Below are positions 7,257 to 14,647 of a stretch of DNA of 64,000 bases, one piece after another. Position 1 is the stretch's first letter, and every line of letters begins with the position of its first letter. Origin of the DNA: CAYNRA01 sp046296415. Lineage in GTDB: Bacteria > Bacteroidota > Bacteroidia > Cytophagales > Spirosomataceae. The translations under genes were made by a program, and so were the position numbers. The stretch lies in contig JBKBLN010000002.1 in the NCBI GenBank assembly GCA_046296415.1, forward strand, positions 682,001-746,000. Direction: 5' to 3'. The notes under the pieces are model-generated. The model made no database searches. It saw nothing but the letters and a program-made list of their open reading frames with translations, and had not been told where the DNA came from.

Positions 7257-9127
7257 ACTCTCTATTAACTCAATCCTTAATCTTCTTAGGAGCCGCACTT
7301 TTATTGGTTCCCTTAGCTAAAAAATTAGGCCTAAGCTCGATTTTAGGCTATCTCATCGCCGGCATTTTGATTGGACCTTACGTTTTAGGATGGGTCGGAG
7401 ATAACGGACAAGACATCATGCATGCAGCTGAATTTGGTGTTGTTCTTATGATGTTCATCATTGGCCTAGAACTAGACCCGGGTTCTTTTTGGGATATGCG
7501 AAAAGCCATTTTAGGACTTGGTGGCATACAAGTTCTGATAACTGGGGCCATACTTTTTGGTCTACTAATGGCTTTTGGATTTGCCCTGGAAGCCAGTATT
7601 GCCGTTTCTGCTGCATTTACCATGTCGTCTACAGCTATTGCTTTGCAAATGTTAAAAGAGAAAAATTTGGGCAAATCGGTGGCGGGAGAGGGTTCTTTTG
7701 CTGTTCTCTTGTTTCAAGATATTGCATTTATCCCCATTTTGGCCATTCTTCCTTTTTTTGCCCCGGTTCAAAATGAGACCTTGAATGTGCACGCCTCTGC
7801 CTTTGCCGATCAACCCGCCTGGATTCAGGCACTTGGCGTTATAGTCGGTTTGGCCGTTTTATTGTTGGCAGGACGGTACTTGGTGGTTCCTTTTTTACGG
7901 TATGTTTCTAAAGCTGGTATGCGGGAACTACTGGTTGGCTCATCATTATTTCTGGTGATTGGGGTTTCGGCATTGATGGAGTTCCTCGGACTATCCCCTG
8001 CATTAGGCGCCTTTATCGCAGGGCTTGTTTTGGCGAACTCCGAATTTCGTCATGAACTAGAGAGTAATATTGAACCCTTCAAAGGTCTTTTATTGGGTTT
8101 ATTTTTTCTTAGCGTCGGGGTGACGATCAATTTTGAGGAAATCATGAACAATCCGCTTTTGATCTTATCCTTGGCCATGGCGGTATTGATCATCAAATTT
8201 GGGGTGTTATTTGGAGTAGGTCGAATTTTTCGCATGAGTCAGGATCAAAACCGTGTTTTTTCGTTTGGTTTAAGTCAGATCGGAGAATTTGGCTTTGTCT
8301 TACTATCCTTCTCTCAACAACTTGGGTTGATCGATCAAGTGGTTTCGGCTCAAATGATGGCTGTAGTGGCCATCACCATGACAGCTACGCCCTTTTTAAT
8401 GCTTTTCAATGATCGCTTGCTTGAACCTTATTACGGAACCAAACGGACGATTGAGCAACCTGAACCCGACCCCGTGGATTCCTTCCAAAAAGTCATCATT
8501 GCTGGTTTTGGGCATTTTGGGAGTACCGTGGGCCGATTACTTCGGGCGAATGGGATTGAAGCCACTATTTTGGATAATAATTCGGACCGAGTGGAATTAC
8601 TTAGAAAAATGGGTTTCAAGGTCTTTTTTGGTGATGCTACTCGACTCGAAATCTTGGAGGCCGCAGGTTTGGCCGAGGCCCAGTTGGTTATTGCGGCCAT
8701 TGATAGCCCAGAGGCCAATAAGTCCATGATTCAATTGATCCGAGAAAGCCATCCGCATGTACGAATTTTGGCACGCTCGCGAAATCGGTTTGATGCTTAT
8801 GAACTTTTGGATGTAGGGATAAAAAGTATCTACCGAGAGACTCTTTACAGTGCCGTGCACATGGGGGTTGATGCCTTGGTGGCATTGGGTTTTCGCCGGT
8901 ACACAGCGACTCGGCAGGGACAAAAGTTTCTCGATTTCGATGAGCGTTCACTTCACCGATTGGCCAGCAAACGATATGACATGAATGACTATGTAATCCA
9001 CATGAAAGACGAGCTAGAATGGCAAATGCAATTACTGGAGAATGATCAGCAGCAGCACATGGATTTACTAGATAAAAGTTGGGATGGAGGATATATCAAA
9101 GAAAATCTCACCTCAGAGCTTAAATAA
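7253..9127 (+). CDS. Kef-type K+/H+ antiporter (CPA2 family)
   Basis: 624-aa inner-membrane protein. The first ~385 residues form the CPA2 Na+/H+ exchanger-type domain with about 12 hydrophobic segments. They are followed by a cytosolic RCK-N (TrkA-N) domain with the nucleotide-binding loop VIIAGFGHFGSTVGRLL and the downstream FGDATRLEIL motif. It exports potassium in exchange for protons, acidifying the cytoplasm to protect against electrophiles. Translationally coupled to the upstream KefF/G-like protein. KefB and KefC cannot be told apart from the sequence. Confidence 0.9.
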   Translation: MNSLLTQSLIFLGAALLLVPLAKKLGLSSILGYLIAGILIGPYVLGWVGDNGQDIMHAAEFGVVLMMFIIGLELDPGSFWDMRKAILGLGGIQVLITGAILFGLLMAFGFALEASIAVSAAFTMSSTAIALQMLKEKNLGKSVAGEGSFAVLLFQDIAFIPILAILPFFAPVQNETLNVHASAFADQPAWIQALGVIVGLAVLLLAGRYLVVPFLRYVSKAGMRELLVGSSLFLVIGVSALMEFLGLSPALGAFIAGLVLANSEFRHELESNIEPFKGLLLGLFFLSVGVTINFEEIMNNPLLILSLAMAVLIIKFGVLFGVGRIFRMSQDQNRVFSFGLSQIGEFGFVLLSFSQQLGLIDQVVSAQMMAVVAITMTATPFLMLFNDRLLEPYYGTKRTIEQPEPDPVDSFQKVIIAGFGHFGSTVGRLLRANGIEATILDNNSDRVELLRKMGFKVFFGDATRLEILEAAGLAEAQLVIAAIDSPEANKSMIQLIRESHPHVRILARSRNRFDAYELLDVGIKSIYRETLYSAVHMGVDALVALGFRRYTATRQGQKFLDFDERSLHRLASKRYDMNDYVIHMKDELEWQMQLLENDQQQHMDLLDKSWDGGYIKENLTSELK

Positions 9128-9131
9128 AAAA

Positions 9132-9153
9132 GGGCAGATCGATCGATCTGCCC
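9132..9153. terminator. bidirectional terminator after kef
   Basis: Perfect palindrome, with GGGCAGATC (9132-9140) pairing with GATCTGCCC (9145-9153), flanked by A and T runs. It serves both the kef operon and the convergent gene. Confidence 0.85.
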
Positions 9154-9161
9154 CTTTTTAC

Positions 9162-9608
9162 TTAATGTATCGCTACCGTCTCGGCATTGAGGAGAATGTA
9201 ATTTAACTCCTCGATATTATCAGGATTTAATTTCAATTGACCTCGGATGGTGGCCACTTGGTCTGTTTTGAACTTCATCGGCTTTTTCAGTTTTACTTGA
9301 ATTACCGACTCAGGACCCGAGCCACCGCAAAAGAAACATGCGGCCATCGGCTTAGAGGAGATGACCAAGACGTTTTCCTCTGCACTCAATGGAATCATGT
9401 AGCCTTTAATCTCGACCACTTTGTTATCCAAGGCGAGGACTTTTTTTCCGAAGGTAGGATATAAAAAATACTCACCTATCTCCTTGTTCAACTTGGGTGC
9501 AAATTTAACATCGGCTAAATCTTGCCAAGTGATGGGTGTACTGTTGATGAATGACCCAAATAGTACACTGCCCATGGTCACACAAGTTAATACGATAATC
9601 CGTTTCAT
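9162..9608 (-). CDS. secreted hypothetical protein with a CFFCGG motif (DUF3299-like)
   Basis: 148-aa exported protein with an N-terminal hydrophobic signal (MKRIIVLTCVTMGSVLFG). The conserved core has a GYMIPLS segment and a cysteine motif ACFFCGGSGPE, a layout I associate with DUF3299-like OB-fold proteins. The CxxC could bind metal or be redox-active. Function unknown. The start is ATG 9608; the preceding in-frame codons lack an ATG. It is the last gene behind the two M14 carboxypeptidase genes (50 nt gap) and could belong to their operon. Confidence 0.65.
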   Translation of the reverse strand: MKRIIVLTCVTMGSVLFGSFINSTPITWQDLADVKFAPKLNKEIGEYFLYPTFGKKVLALDNKVVEIKGYMIPLSAEENVLVISSKPMAACFFCGGSGPESVIQVKLKKPMKFKTDQVATIRGQLKLNPDNIEELNYILLNAETVAIH

Positions 9609-9658
9609 ATCCAATTAAAATCTAGTTATCCAGTAAACGACCCAGGCGGTCCGGTATT

Positions 9659-11410
9659 TTAAAGTGCTTTTGTGACAAGTCCGCCTTTTTGGCTATCTAC
9701 TTCAATTTGAGCCTTGTCAAGTTTTCCTTTGACAATCCAGCGAACCTTAACTCCACCCATTCCTGGGATATTTCTTACCTCCAAACGCTCAGGAGAATAG
9801 ATTTGTTCTTTGGTTTGGCCAAAGTCCTCATTTTCTACCAACATACCTGCTACAACTTGTGCGTTTTTTAGGGAAACATAATCGGGTCTTTCGACACGGT
9901 ATTTTATGTCATGCGAGGAGTGAGTTGGGATAATCCGCTGGTTGATCACGGTGGCAGTTACTTCGGTTAATCCGCCGGCTAAGGCTTTCTGTTTTACCTC
10001 GATAACATCCAATTTTGGCATTTGCATCGCATGCAAAATGGTGAAAGCCATGTTCCGGTGGGCGTCTTCTTGCAGCATAAATCCGGGATGGTTCCGAATG
10101 TAGTTTTTCTTTGGACCACCGATTTCAATCTCACCAAATTGTGGGTGATTCACTTTTTTCCATGGCACGTAAGCATCACCAAAGAGGAGGTATTTATCAA
10201 AGTCGTAGAATTCGGTATTCGCAAAACGGCTTTCACTGCTTTTCGCGTTGAAGAGCTTATAGGAAGTCATCAACTCGTTGGAAAAAGTAAAAATACCTCG
10301 ATTTAGAGATAACCAGTCGATTTCCCCACCATAAACAGTATACAGATCTTTGTGGATGACAAAATAGTTGTATCCGGGGATCATCTTTTCACCTAATTTT
10401 CCGATAAAATCATAGACTGACACGTCGGAACGGTCATAGAATGGCTCATCCTCTGCTGCACCAGGCCCCCGAAGGAACATACCACCGTAGTTGTGGTAAC
10501 TTTGAGCGCCTGCGATATTGGGGTGAGACACCACAAAGTTTTTAACGGCTTTGGTTTCGGGTAAAGTGCCTGGATAATACAAGGCGCCACGTTGAATATA
10601 ATCAGGCTGCCACCCCCAGGCCCAATCTCGGTTAGGATCATAGGTTCCAGTGACATCCTCATTCACTTGCCCGTCTCCATCGTTGTCAATACCTTCATAA
10701 CCTAACATTTCATATTCTCCAGGTTCGTCTTGTTTAGCTGGAATCATCCGAAGGGGATTTTCGGGATCGGCTTTAAAACGTCCAGTTGAGGACTTCCGGC
10801 GCATCATCACGATGTTTCCGTCACCGTCCAAATCATCTAAAAGATCCTCATCGATCAAGCCGTCTCCGTCATCGTCCAATTTCCAGCGGCCCGTACGGGA
10901 AGAGTTCGCATTGTTGGCAGAATGAATAAAGTATTCTCGGGAATCGGGGTTTACAGAGGGTGCGATGTAGAAAACTTTGTCTCGAAGTAATTCTTTAATG
11001 GACTCGATGGTCAAGGCATTTTCCGCTAAATACCAAGCCGTGTACATGGCGATTTCAGAGCCTTGCAACTCATTGGCGTGAATGTTCCCATCAATAAAGA
11101 AACCAGGTTTTCGATTGGGGTTTCCCGATTTAAAATCGGTCACAGTGAGCATCCATAAGTCACGGCCTTCCACCGATTTCCCAATCGATTCCAATTTTAC
11201 GTAATCGGGATGGGCTTTGGCTAAATTTTGACAAAATGCGGTCAACTGGGTATAATCGGCATAGTTGTTCCAGGCCATTTTAATTTTCGGGTTGGCCGGA
11301 GACCCAATCGCGCGCATCCCGGTGAGGTCTTCTGGCGCAATGGCGGGGGTTTTTTGAGCAGTAGCTTCTACAGCCACTAAGCTCAATAATCCAAGAAGTG
11401 TTTTTTTCAT
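9659..11410 (-). CDS. secreted M14 zinc carboxypeptidase (intact active site)
   Basis: 583-aa exported metallocarboxypeptidase. After a signal peptide (MKKTLLGLLSLVAVEATAQ) comes an M14 catalytic domain. The zinc-binding HxxE is H111/E114 (GNIHANELQGSE), the third ligand is the histidine of SYHNYGGM, and the general-base glutamate is in FTFSNEL. Two Asp-rich insertions (DGDGLIDED and DNDGDGQVNED types) probably bind calcium. It is expected to trim peptides in the periplasm or outside the cell. Its neighbour 20 nt upstream is a paralogue in which these active-site residues are lost. The ATG at 11410 begins the signal peptide. Confidence 0.9.
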   Translation of the reverse strand: MKKTLLGLLSLVAVEATAQKTPAIAPEDLTGMRAIGSPANPKIKMAWNNYADYTQLTAFCQNLAKAHPDYVKLESIGKSVEGRDLWMLTVTDFKSGNPNRKPGFFIDGNIHANELQGSEIAMYTAWYLAENALTIESIKELLRDKVFYIAPSVNPDSREYFIHSANNANSSRTGRWKLDDDGDGLIDEDLLDDLDGDGNIVMMRRKSSTGRFKADPENPLRMIPAKQDEPGEYEMLGYEGIDNDGDGQVNEDVTGTYDPNRDWAWGWQPDYIQRGALYYPGTLPETKAVKNFVVSHPNIAGAQSYHNYGGMFLRGPGAAEDEPFYDRSDVSVYDFIGKLGEKMIPGYNYFVIHKDLYTVYGGEIDWLSLNRGIFTFSNELMTSYKLFNAKSSESRFANTEFYDFDKYLLFGDAYVPWKKVNHPQFGEIEIGGPKKNYIRNHPGFMLQEDAHRNMAFTILHAMQMPKLDVIEVKQKALAGGLTEVTATVINQRIIPTHSSHDIKYRVERPDYVSLKNAQVVAGMLVENEDFGQTKEQIYSPERLEVRNIPGMGGVKVRWIVKGKLDKAQIEVDSQKGGLVTKAL

Positions 11411-11430
11411 GTTGATCGTCGGGCGCATGA

Positions 11431-13056
11431 TTATTTCAATGTAATTTCAATGGAAGATTCACCTGCGGTATCACATCCTGCTGTAATTTTTACCTTTCCA
11501 GCACCTTGCACCAACCAGGTGTACGTTAACTTTTCATCGGCTTTGAGCGATTTGCTGAGATCCATCTTTTTTCCTGAGATCAAGGTCTGGCCTGTACCTA
11601 GGTCAAGGGTGGTTTTCATTTTCTTCACGAAACGAACCCGATCTCCTATGGCAGCATAAGTAGGCAATAAACCTTTGTTCACCACCTCAACCGTAACCCG
11701 ATTTAGACCTGGGGAAAGCGTTTCTATTTTTTGATTCACCACTTGAATTTTCGGCATCGCTTGAAGAACATCGACTACAAAAGCGGTGTGTTTATCTGCC
11801 ACGGGTTTTAAATACTCCACGGGGGGATTCAACAATGCATAAGGTGCGATTCCACCTACTTCAACCGTTTTCCCTGGAAAATCAGGATGTGAAATGGATT
11901 TCCACTCCACCATAACATCGGACAGCTTTTCAGCTTTTGCCCAACGCAAAAAATCCACCATGGGATCCACCTTCTCTTTAGATGGTGCCGCTTTTTTGGC
12001 CGTATCCGCCGGAACCCACCAACCGGGTGTCGAGAAGCTGAATCGTCCTGCATGATAATACGCTGTTTGGGCAAAATTACCTTTTGTCATGGGCAATTCA
12101 GGTGCATTTTTTTCGGATACCTGCTGATTGTACCATTTGCTAACTTGGCCATTCACCTCGGCATCAGGCTCCAACCAACCGATCGGAATTCGACGACCTG
12201 CTTTGGTCCGATCAAATTTAGGTGCCACGGTTAAATTATTGGCTGGGCCGAACGTCAACGTGGCAAAGATATTGGGATGCTCATACAAAAACTCCAAGAT
12301 CGCTTGCGTCTCTTTTTCAGAGGCCGTGTACGTTCCTGCTCCATCTTCAAAAATGGGATAGTCGAAGGTAAAGTTCTTGTCAATGTTTACTCCCCCAGGG
12401 CCGTCCTCGTTCCATTGGCCATCCCGATCATTATCGATCCCTTCTGTGAGGACAATGTGAGTACCTACTTGCTTTTTGCTTGGATCGGCTGGAATCATGA
12501 CCGCCGGGTTATCTGGATGAGTAATAAACGTACCTGTTGGATCTAGGATACGCATGAAGGTGATTTTTCCATCCCCATTCAAATCTTCCGGACCGTCTTC
12601 ATCGACACGCCCATCTCGATCGCCGTCGAATGGTGTGGCATTGGTCGACTTCGTCATTTTCACTTTGGCGGTAATGGCGTCAAGTGCATCTGGAGAACCA
12701 ACGGGAATGATGTAAACTGTTTTAGAAGCTAAGAGGGCCTTGACATCGGCAGAGGCATGTGTCAAAAGTTTTTCGGTTACCTGAACGGCCAATTCAGTAC
12801 CTGCGAGATGTTCTCCATTGACGCCAGCTAAAATCAGAAGTGCTGGCTTGGTGGATCCCTTTTCTCCGAGTGTGACAGCCCAGATATCTTTCCCACCTGC
12901 ACTTTTCCCGATGGAGGAAACCGACAAGCGGGCGGCATGATCGGTCGAAAGCTTCGTTAGCCTATTTTTCAACTGATCGTAGCTGAGGTAGTTTGACTGA
13001 GCAGAAGCCCATGTGGCCAAGCCCAGAAAACCCGCCAGCAACACAATTTTTCTCAT
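11431..13056 (-). CDS. M14 carboxypeptidase paralogue lacking active-site residues (predicted pseudoenzyme)
   Basis: 541-aa exported protein (signal peptide ending WASAQ) built like the M14 peptidase encoded next to it, including the same Asp-rich calcium-type inserts. Aligning on the shared GSE/GTE step puts N80 and H83 (VNGEHLAGTE) where the neighbour has zinc ligands H111 and E114. The SYHNYGG motif has become LTFGPAN, so the third histidine is gone. The FTFSNEL glutamate region reads FSFSTPGW. All recognisable zinc ligands and the catalytic glutamate are therefore replaced, while the reading frame is intact. I infer a non-catalytic binding partner or a protein with a new activity. It is the first gene of a two- or three-gene operon with a good promoter. 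Confidence 0.85.
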   Translation of the reverse strand: MRKIVLLAGFLGLATWASAQSNYLSYDQLKNRLTKLSTDHAARLSVSSIGKSAGGKDIWAVTLGEKGSTKPALLILAGVNGEHLAGTELAVQVTEKLLTHASADVKALLASKTVYIIPVGSPDALDAITAKVKMTKSTNATPFDGDRDGRVDEDGPEDLNGDGKITFMRILDPTGTFITHPDNPAVMIPADPSKKQVGTHIVLTEGIDNDRDGQWNEDGPGGVNIDKNFTFDYPIFEDGAGTYTASEKETQAILEFLYEHPNIFATLTFGPANNLTVAPKFDRTKAGRRIPIGWLEPDAEVNGQVSKWYNQQVSEKNAPELPMTKGNFAQTAYYHAGRFSFSTPGWWVPADTAKKAAPSKEKVDPMVDFLRWAKAEKLSDVMVEWKSISHPDFPGKTVEVGGIAPYALLNPPVEYLKPVADKHTAFVVDVLQAMPKIQVVNQKIETLSPGLNRVTVEVVNKGLLPTYAAIGDRVRFVKKMKTTLDLGTGQTLISGKKMDLSKSLKADEKLTYTWLVQGAGKVKITAGCDTAGESSIEITLK

Positions 13057-13100
13057 AGTAATGTAATGATTGGTTGATTGTTTGCGTTATGCATGATCTA

Positions 13101-13132
13101 CAAATTTATTAAAATATGCCGCAAACCCTCAA
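13101..13132 (-). promoter_or_regulatory. promoter of the M14 operon
   Basis: On the minus strand TAAATTTG (13108-13101) is an exact TAnnTTTG. TTG at 13132-13130 lies 21 nt upstream of it. The predicted leader to the ATG at 13056 is about 40 nt. Confidence 0.6.
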
Positions 13133-13155
13133 TAAACTTTCCAACCGGATAAGGA

Positions 13156-13186
13156 TTGCGACGTAGCGTGATAAATACTAGATTTG
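13156..13186 (+). promoter_or_regulatory. promoter of the His-rich lipoprotein gene
   Basis: TTG (13156-13158), 20 nt, TAGATTTG (13179-13186), a full consensus match. It is divergent from the M14 promoter, the two -7 boxes being about 70 bp apart. Confidence 0.65.
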
Positions 13187-13217
13187 TTCTAAACAATCAA
13201 CCCAAAAGGAAATACTC

Positions 13218-13607
13218 ATGTACAAAGCTTTTGTTTCCATCTCGCTGGTTGGCATCCTGATGGCCTGCCAAAATCAAACTAAGGAAAAAGACCCCTTCCT
13301 TGAAGAGGCTTACCAACTGCATTTGGAGGCCATTGAAATTCAACAGGATCTTGAACCGAAAATTGACTCGTTGGTCAAACTCGATTCGGTCCGCTTCGAT
13401 TCTTTGCGAATAGCTTTCCAAAATTGGGAAGAAAGTCTTGTGGAAGTGCCTGGTTTTGAGCACGATCACGACCATGAGGGTCATGATCACCACCACCATG
13501 ACCATGGGGCGGCACAACCAGATGTTACCCCCCAACAGATGAAGGCGATCCAAAACGAGTCTCTGCAGAATATTAAAAAATTAAAGGCTTTGGTTGAACA
13601 ACCTTAA
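13218..13607 (+). CDS. histidine-rich lipoprotein
   Basis: 129-aa lipoprotein with a lipobox (GILMAC, Cys near residue 17). A helical, charged region follows, then a metal-binding-like stretch at about residues 77-92 with alternating His/Asp and a HHHH run. Such stretches commonly chelate zinc, nickel or copper. It may store or deliver metal in the periplasm or at the outer membrane. The divergent zinc-dependent carboxypeptidase operon makes a zinc link tempting, but this is only inference from position. It has its own promoter. Confidence 0.75.
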   Translation: MYKAFVSISLVGILMACQNQTKEKDPFLEEAYQLHLEAIEIQQDLEPKIDSLVKLDSVRFDSLRIAFQNWEESLVEVPGFEHDHDHEGHDHHHHDHGAAQPDVTPQQMKAIQNESLQNIKKLKALVEQP

Positions 13608-13688
13608 ATTGCACTAAGGGTTGGCAAGGTTCTTGCAAAGTATAAATCATCAGACTTTCATGGACTGTATTGCTCCCCTTAAAGAAAA

Positions 13689-13716
13689 GAAGACACTTAC
13701 CCTCCGTAGTGTCTTC
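13689..13716. terminator. terminator between the His-rich lipoprotein and MOSC genes
   Basis: GAAGACACT (13689-13697) pairs with AGTGTCTTC (13708-13716), 10-nt loop, followed by a T-rich run. It lies between convergent genes. Confidence 0.75.
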
Positions 13717-13742
13717 TTGTGTTTTTTGAATGGACCGCACTT

Positions 13743-14558
13743 CTAGGTCGATTGTCTATCTTCCTGCATTCGGATTACATCCCCGACACGTAAAACTCCC
13801 GTCTTGAGAACCACCGTATTTTGACCGACCATTATTTTTTGGTTCTGTTTTCGATAATGAGCCAACGACTTCAAAGGCTCTGGTCCAGCCTCTAGGGTGG
13901 TGGGATCCACGGTGGTTAATACACACCGAGCACATGGTTTTACACAAGCCAGCTCGGCACTACCCGCCCAAAACTTAGTGAGGTTGTCTTCACCAAAAGC
14001 CTCTAAACCCTGGAGCACGAGATTCGGACGAAAGCGCAAAACATCCATTTTTTTTCCAGCTTCCTGACTGATTTTCTCCAAGCTGGCCTCACTTAATACG
14101 AGGATCGGGTATCCGTCGGATAAACTCGTGTGCTCTGCACCTGTGAGTTGGTATTTTGCCTCGATTGGTCGAATCGACTGATCTGGCTGAAAAAACAGCC
14201 GGACTTTCTGTTGAATGTGGTGAGAGAACCAATCATCCAGGGCATCACTTACTCGAAGGCAAGGGACCTGATCCTCCCAAATTTGAATTATGCACTCTTC
14301 GGATGTCTCGGGGGTAAAAGGAAGCCAAATTTCTTCATTGGAAGGGATATGGGTTATCCATAGGCCATCCTGCGATAGCCGGGGTTGAAATTCTCCCAAG
14401 GCACGCGTGGATCGTTGAGTTAGAAAAACGCCCGCCTCATCTGCCAAAACCCATCGACGGTCCCAAGTGAGCCCACGGGGATCGACGTCGGATTCGGTTA
14501 AGGAAATACCCCGACATGATTTAATCGGGTAAATCCATATTTGTGCGATTTGTGCCAT
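13743..14558 (-). CDS. MOSC domain protein (YcbX-like)
   Basis: 271-aa protein with the MOSC N-terminal beta-barrel (MAQIAQIWIYPIKSCRGI) followed by the MOSC domain. The molybdenum-ligating cysteine is in KPCARCVLTTVDP, as in YcbX and the eukaryotic mARC proteins. These reduce N-hydroxylated compounds such as hydroxylamino purines using molybdenum cofactor. The usual C-terminal ferredoxin domain of E. coli YcbX is absent, so it would need a separate electron donor. It starts at ATG 14558 and is divergent from the dipeptidyl peptidase gene. Confidence 0.88.
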   Translation of the reverse strand: MAQIAQIWIYPIKSCRGISLTESDVDPRGLTWDRRWVLADEAGVFLTQRSTRALGEFQPRLSQDGLWITHIPSNEEIWLPFTPETSEECIIQIWEDQVPCLRVSDALDDWFSHHIQQKVRLFFQPDQSIRPIEAKYQLTGAEHTSLSDGYPILVLSEASLEKISQEAGKKMDVLRFRPNLVLQGLEAFGEDNLTKFWAGSAELACVKPCARCVLTTVDPTTLEAGPEPLKSLAHYRKQNQKIMVGQNTVVLKTGVLRVGDVIRMQEDRQST

Positions 14559-14561
14559 GTG

Positions 14562-14613
14562 ATTTAGAGAATTGGTAGATTTCTAAAACGTAATCTGGAA
14601 AGATTCTCTAAAT
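14562..14613. repeat. 11-bp inverted repeat in a divergent promoter region
   Basis: ATTTAGAGAAT (14562-14572) is exactly complementary to 14603-14613 with 30 nt between the arms. It fills the gap between the divergent MOSC and dipeptidyl peptidase genes, so a regulator-binding pair or leader hairpin is possible. Confidence 0.6.
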
Positions 14614-14647
14614 TTAGGATCAATAATTGGATCCAATATAACCTGGA

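Noticed and set aside
13101..13186. A single shared operator between the M14 and His-rich lipoprotein promoters
   Set aside because: I found no inverted or direct repeat between the two promoters that would support it.
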